In this document: piece by piece, positions 60,840 through 64,000 of the stretch
How positions within the stretch are numbered: the first letter of the stretch is position 1
Layout: each line of letters starts with the position of its first letter
NCBI RefSeq assembly: GCF_002161675.1
Contig: NZ_NFIH01000002.1
Span: 124,001 to 188,000 of the forward strand
Length of the DNA: 64,000 nucleotides
Source of the DNA: Pseudoflavonifractor sp. An44
GTDB taxonomy: Bacteria; Bacillota; Clostridia; Oscillospirales; Oscillospiraceae
Reading direction: 5' to 3'
Program-made: the position numbers and the translations under genes
Notes under the pieces: model-generated
Databases searched by the model: none
Seen by the model: only the letters and a program-made list of their open reading frames with translations
What the model was told of the DNA's origin: nothing

Positions 60840-62032
60840 TGGCAATCCCTGCGGCAATCGCCAAAGCCGCCGCCACGCTGCTCACCAACGAGAAAACTCG
60901 AAAAGGGTTTGGCTGGGTGCTGCTCGCTGTCTTCTCCCCTGTCATTCTTTTGATCGCCCTGCTCTGCTCCATTGGCTCGGGCGGTGCTGAACACAACAAT
61001 GCCTCAGTGGAAGCGTGCTTCTACGGCAGCACACTCTCTGCTGAAGTCCCTGCGGAGTTTCGCCACTCCATTGAGGAGATGCGTTCCGCCTTCTCCCTTC
61101 TGGATTCAGCGGTGGTCTCCGCCAATGAGCAGATGGAGAGCGGCAACGGCCTTGACCCATTGCGAGTCAAGGCCGTTTTTTATGCTCTCTGCTTTGGTGA
61201 GGATGCTCCATCCCAAAGCGAAGCGGACAGCTTTGTGGCCTGCTTCTACACCACAGAAACCCGAACCCGCACCGTGGAGATAGAGCAAGAGGACGGCATC
61301 GTCACCACCGAGGAGGAGACCTACACCGTCAACGTGCCCCTTTCTCTCTACCAGGCATACACCCATCTGGAAGCTCATCTGGGCAGAGACATCACAGAGG
61401 ATGACCAAAGCAACATCAACCACGTCTACACCTCGGTGGCTGGAACTGCTGGTGGTGGCAGCTACAACGGTAAGTATCTCCGTGGGGATGGAACCAGCAT
61501 CGAGCTGGACATCTCCACCTTCACCGATCCCTCCACCAAGAATGCCGCAAACCTGGCTCTCTATGCCATTCACGCCTGGGAGTCCGGCTGGGGCTATGTG
61601 TGGGGAACCTACGGCAATGTCCTCACCGATTCCCTCTTCGCCTACAAGCAGGAACAGTACCCCGACGGTGTTGGTACCTACGCAGACTTCATTCGTTCCA
61701 ACTGGCTGGGTGGACGTACCACCGACTGCGTGGGGCTGATCAAAGGGTATGGCTGGCTCGACCCGGAGACGCTCACCATTGGCTACGCCACCAACGGTAT
61801 GCCCGACCTGGGCGCCAACCAAATGTTCTACTCCGCCTCCGTGTCTGGGCCCATCGATACCATGCCGGACACACCTGGTCTGGCGGTCTGGCAGAACGGA
61901 CACATCGGTGTGTACGTCGGCGACGGTTATGTCATCGAAGCCATGAACACTCAATGCGGTGTGGTGAAGACCCAGCTGGAAGGCAGAGGATGGACACACT
62001 GGCTGGAGATTCCCTATATCAACTATAACTGA
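60839..62032 (+). CDS. NlpC/P60 cell-wall hydrolase of the conjugation machinery
   Basis: A protein of 397 residues. A basic N-terminus and membrane anchor (GWVLLAVFSPVILLIALLCSIG, in part) place it in the envelope. The middle is a linker with a helical pair. The C-terminal peptidase domain has Cys in TTDCVGLIKGYG (~297), His in NGHIGVYVGDG (~357) and the acidic partner after VIEA. It opens peptidoglycan for the secretion channel, like CwlT-type proteins. It ends LEIPYINYN, followed by a truncated DUF6103 start. Confidence 0.88.
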   Translation: MAIPAAIAKAAATLLTNEKTRKGFGWVLLAVFSPVILLIALLCSIGSGGAEHNNASVEACFYGSTLSAEVPAEFRHSIEEMRSAFSLLDSAVVSANEQMESGNGLDPLRVKAVFYALCFGEDAPSQSEADSFVACFYTTETRTRTVEIEQEDGIVTTEEETYTVNVPLSLYQAYTHLEAHLGRDITEDDQSNINHVYTSVAGTAGGGSYNGKYLRGDGTSIELDISTFTDPSTKNAANLALYAIHAWESGWGYVWGTYGNVLTDSLFAYKQEQYPDGVGTYADFIRSNWLGGRTTDCVGLIKGYGWLDPETLTIGYATNGMPDLGANQMFYSASVSGPIDTMPDTPGLAVWQNGHIGVYVGDGYVIEAMNTQCGVVKTQLEGRGWTHWLEIPYINYN

Positions 62033-62046
62033 GAAAGGAAGTGCCC

Positions 62047-62079
62047 ATGAAGCAAGTGAACCTGACCATCACCTTCGAT
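62047..62079 (+). pseudogene. Truncated DUF6103 gene start
   Basis: AAAGGAAG and ATG 62047 begin MKQVNLTITFD, identical in eight of the first residues to the DUF6103-type gene at 63809. The reading then enters foreign sequence (LAMPAPLDCL). It is the left edge of the HipB/HipA island. Confidence 0.8.
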
Positions 62080-62098
62080 TTGGCTATGCCTGCACCCC

Positions 62099-62127
62099 TT
62101 GACTGCTTATCGGGATACCGATATAAT
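62099..62127 (+). promoter_or_regulatory. Antitoxin-toxin promoter with embedded palindrome
   Basis: TTGACT (62099-62104), 17-base spacer, TATAAT (62122-62127). The spacer holds the perfect palindrome TATCGG-GATA-CCGATA (62108-62123), overlapping the -10 box. It is a good operator for the HTH product of the gene downstream. Confidence 0.82.
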
Positions 62128-62145
62128 CGGAGATGGGTGATGCAT

Positions 62146-62568
62146 ATGACGATTCAACAAGTCCTGCGGGAAAAGGGTCTCTCCCGCTACCAGCTCTCCA
62201 AGCGCAGCGGGGTTCCATGGGCCACGCTGGCGGACATCTGCTCGGGCAAAACGTCGCTGACGCGGTGCAATGCCGGGACGTTGAGCAAGCTTGCCGCCAC
62301 GCTGGACATCCCCATGGAGCAGCTTCTGACCATGACCGTAGAGCAAAAGCAGGCCCCGGACGGGAAGCCAAACGACCGCTCCTACCTGGAAAGGGATCTG
62401 CCGGCCAGCCTGCAAAAGGCCCTGGATGAATATATCCAGGGAGAGAAAGACCATGTGTCCTACATGGACTGCCTGTGGGGAGAGCTGTATGGCGCCATCA
62501 ACTCCAACCAGTGGAGCAGCGCCATCACGCGGGAGCAGGCGGACTACCTGAGAGCAAAATACCTGTAA
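62146..62568 (+). CDS. XRE-family HTH protein, HipB-like antitoxin
   Basis: A protein of 140 residues. The HTH is TIQQVLREKGLSRYQLSKRS with recognition helix PWATLADICSGKTSL, then a C-terminal acidic part (ASLQKALDEYIQGEKDHVSY). It comes directly before the HipA-like kinase, so it should bind and silence it and repress its own promoter. The start is taken at ATG 62146; ATG 62140 is equally possible. The predicted mRNA has a very short leader. Confidence 0.82.
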   Translation: MTIQQVLREKGLSRYQLSKRSGVPWATLADICSGKTSLTRCNAGTLSKLAATLDIPMEQLLTMTVEQKQAPDGKPNDRSYLERDLPASLQKALDEYIQGEKDHVSYMDCLWGELYGAINSNQWSSAITREQADYLRAKYL

Positions 62569-62584
62569 TGGGGAGGAACGACTC

Positions 62585-63505
62585 GTGATCGATTTTACCA
62601 ACTGCCCTGTCAACCGTTTCCGTGCCTATGGCGGTGCGAACGGAAATAAGATCAATATCTCCTATGCGGGCTCCAGTTATATGCTGAAGTTTCCTCCACG
62701 CCCCAGCCGGAACAAAGAAATGAGCTACACCAACGGATGCATCAGCGAATATGTGGCCTGTCATATTTTCGAGATGCTGGGCTTCCGGGTACAGGATACC
62801 CTGCTGGGTAATTACACAGATCGTCGGGGCAAAAGCAAGCTGGTGGTTGCCTGCCGTGATTTTACAGAGGGCGGAAAGCGGCTGATTGAGTTCGCCCAAC
62901 TGAAGAACACCTGTATCGACAGTGAGCAGAATGGTTACGGCAAGGAGCTGTCATCGATTCTGCAAGCTATTGATGAGCAAACATTATATCCAGCAGATGA
63001 ACTTCGGAAATTTTTCTGGGATATGTTTATTGCGGATGCGCTCCTCGGAAACTTTGACCGGCATAACGGTAACTGGGGCCTGCTGGTGAGTGAGGAGGAG
63101 CAAAGTGTGGAGATTGCGCCGGTCTATGACTGCGGTTCCTGTCTCTATCCGCAGCTGGATCTGCCCCACATGGCAGAGGTACTGAAGTCGCAGGAAGAGA
63201 TCGACCGGCGAATCTATGTGTTCCCTGCCTCCTCCATTGAAGAAAACGGTGTAAAGATTCCGTACTTCGATTTTATCGCTTCCCTGCGCTATCCGGAGTG
63301 CAATGATGCACTCAGACGGATCGCCGCACGAATCGATCTGGACAGGATACAGAAGTTCCTGGATGAAATTCCGGAGCTCCAGCCGCTCCAGCGGGAGTTC
63401 TACCTCACCATGCTGACAGAGCGCAAGGAAAAGATACTGGACTACAGTATGAACCTCCTGATGCAGCAGGAGCAACAGTCGAGGAACCCCGAGTTAACAA
63501 TGTGA
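62585..63505 (+). CDS. HipA/CtkA-like serine/threonine kinase toxin
   Basis: A protein of 306 residues. It begins with an N-terminal beta-part holding NINISYAGSSYMLKFPP. The kinase core has FIADALLGNFDRHNGNWGLL (catalytic Asp) and IAPVYDCGSCL (metal-binding loop in place of DFG). It is shorter than E. coli HipA and resembles the CtkA/HipA-only class. HipA kinases phosphorylate glutamyl-tRNA synthetase or other targets and slow growth. GGAGG precedes the GTG. Confidence 0.85.
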   Translation: MIDFTNCPVNRFRAYGGANGNKINISYAGSSYMLKFPPRPSRNKEMSYTNGCISEYVACHIFEMLGFRVQDTLLGNYTDRRGKSKLVVACRDFTEGGKRLIEFAQLKNTCIDSEQNGYGKELSSILQAIDEQTLYPADELRKFFWDMFIADALLGNFDRHNGNWGLLVSEEEQSVEIAPVYDCGSCLYPQLDLPHMAEVLKSQEEIDRRIYVFPASSIEENGVKIPYFDFIASLRYPECNDALRRIAARIDLDRIQKFLDEIPELQPLQREFYLTMLTERKEKILDYSMNLLMQQEQQSRNPELTM

Positions 63506-63520
63506 CCAGCTAGAATGCAG

Positions 63521-63554
63521 AGGGATCGCATCTCATAGATGCGGTCCCCTTTTC
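63521..63554 (+). terminator. Terminator after the HipA-like gene
   Basis: AGGGATCGCATC pairs with GATGCGGTCCCCT across TCATA, one mismatch region, followed by TTTT. Confidence 0.82.
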
Positions 63555-63662
63555 CATTCCGCTGATCATCTTGTCGGTAAACTCTGCTGGAGGAAGCGCC
63601 CATCCAGATGGATGAGCTATTCTGCCCAGGATACAAATCCAAACTGATCTTACCCCTGTGTA

Positions 63663-63690
63663 GGCCGGAGCGAACGCTCCGGCCTTTCTC
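63663..63690 (+). terminator. Second hairpin terminator
   Basis: Perfect 10-bp stem GGCCGGAGCG-AA-CGCTCCGGCC followed by TTTCTC, near the right edge of the HipB/HipA island. Confidence 0.75.
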
Positions 63691-63724
63691 ATTTCGGAGA
63701 ACAGACTGTGTTTGTCTCATCCAA

Positions 63725-63794
63725 CTCGACCCGGAACCCTCCACCATCGGCTATGCCCCACTGGCTGGAGATTGAATACATCAATTACGACTGA
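63725..63794 (+). pseudogene. Remnant of an NlpC/P60 gene 3' end
   Basis: CTC-GAC-CCG onward reads LDPEPSTIGYA, matching LDPETLTIGYA in the intact hydrolase. It then jumps, out of frame, to HWLEIEYINYD and a stop at 63794. About 210 bases are missing between the two parts relative to the intact copy at 61757-62032. The remnant marks the right edge of the island. Confidence 0.8.
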
Positions 63795-63808
63795 GAAAGG
63801 AAGTGCCA

Positions 63809-64000
63809 ATGAAACAAGTAAACCTTACCATTTCTTTTGACGAGGAAAAACTCTCCGCCCTGAAACGCTACATGAGCAAGCGAGATCTGGAACTGGAGCG
63901 TGAGATGACGGATGCCCTGGTAAAACTCTACGAAAAGTATGTCCCTGCCCCTGTGCGTGAGTACATCGATGAGACTGACACGTCTGCTCCCACCAGATCT
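63809..64000 (+). CDS. DUF6103-type protein, cut by window end
   Basis: The frame from ATG 63809 (AAAGGAAG upstream) reads MKQVNLTISFDEEKLSALKR and continues with a helical, charged sequence to the window end without a stop. It is the intact counterpart of the truncated start at 62047 and the normal neighbour of NlpC/P60 in this ICE type. Probably a small regulator or accessory protein. Confidence 0.65.
   Translation, partial: MKQVNLTISFDEEKLSALKRYMSKRDLELEREMTDALVKLYEKYVPAPVREYIDETDTSAPTRS

Larger units (their letters stand above)
41581..64000. mobile_element. Integrative and conjugative element, left part
   Basis: The region from tRNA-Leu to the window end holds pilus, antirestriction, methylase and type IV secretion genes typical of gut Firmicute ICEs. 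These include VirB2-like, VirB6-like, PrgI, VirB4 and an NlpC/P60 hydrolase. It contains two internal cargo islands. The tRNA-Leu is the likely attachment site. Integrase, relaxase and coupling protein are not in view and should lie beyond 64000. The exact left boundary is inferred, not seen as a repeat. Confidence 0.8.

Overview
The window reads as chromosome of a GC-rich, low-to-mid-complexity gut Firmicute, most like the Oscillospiraceae (Flavonifractor / Pseudoflavonifractor / Lawsonibacter type). That placement is inferred from the glgC-glgD pair, the PolY-YolD pair, strong GGAGG-type ribosome binding sites, sigma-A promoters with 17-bp spacers, frequent TTG/GTG starts and a typical gut-clostridial conjugative element. 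There is no rRNA or other marker that would fix the genus.

Layout. 1-2000: a two-component system (kinase cut by the window edge) with a small helix-turn-helix gene and decayed remnants of similar genes. 2132-6080: a three-gene molybdenum hydroxylase operon followed by thioredoxin. 6203-7909: a membrane protein of unknown function. 7947-9880 (minus): a Y-family DNA polymerase with its YolD partner. 9955-17061 (minus): an ABC ATPase and two tandem paralogous FtsX-type permeases of more than 1,050 residues. 17170-19417: an arsenic operon (arsR, permease, thioredoxin-like protein, arsC) in which the second and third genes each carry a one-base frameshift. 19543-24268: a membrane protein, thiC under a TPP riboswitch, and an ABC-class ATPase. 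24408-24621: tRNA-Ser(CGA) with a decayed 5' half between it and its promoter.

24761-40508 is a storage-polymer locus: glgB, glgC, glgD, glgA, glgP, a GH13 amylase, a ROK glucokinase and pgi, then ppx and ppk. Glycogen synthesis, phosphorolysis, debranching, glucose phosphorylation and entry into glycolysis lie next to polyphosphate synthesis and breakdown. 40505-41580 holds a promoter, two decayed tRNA-Leu 5' halves, a zinc-finger protein gene and an intact tRNA-Leu(TAG).

From 41581 to the window end lies part of an integrative and conjugative element (ICE). It carries a sortase-assembled pilus (thioester tip adhesin, major pilin, two class C sortases), ArdA-like antirestriction proteins, an adenine methylase, and type IV secretion genes (VirB2-like, VirB6-like, PrgI/VirB3-like, a VirB4 pair, an NlpC/P60 hydrolase). 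No integrase, relaxase or coupling protein is in view. Two cargo islands interrupt the transfer operon. One is a six-gene minus-strand cluster of small membrane proteins (55346-57150). The other is a HipB/HipA-like pair (62080-63724) bordered by a truncated DUF6103 start on the left and a deleted NlpC/P60 tail on the right.

The most unusual signals are the promoter / decayed tRNA half / intact tRNA architecture seen at two unrelated tRNA loci, and three ICE leader RNAs in which one strand can pair with two alternative partners. The antisense-oriented membrane-protein island and the double frameshift in the ars operon come next. No CRISPR array or rRNA was seen.
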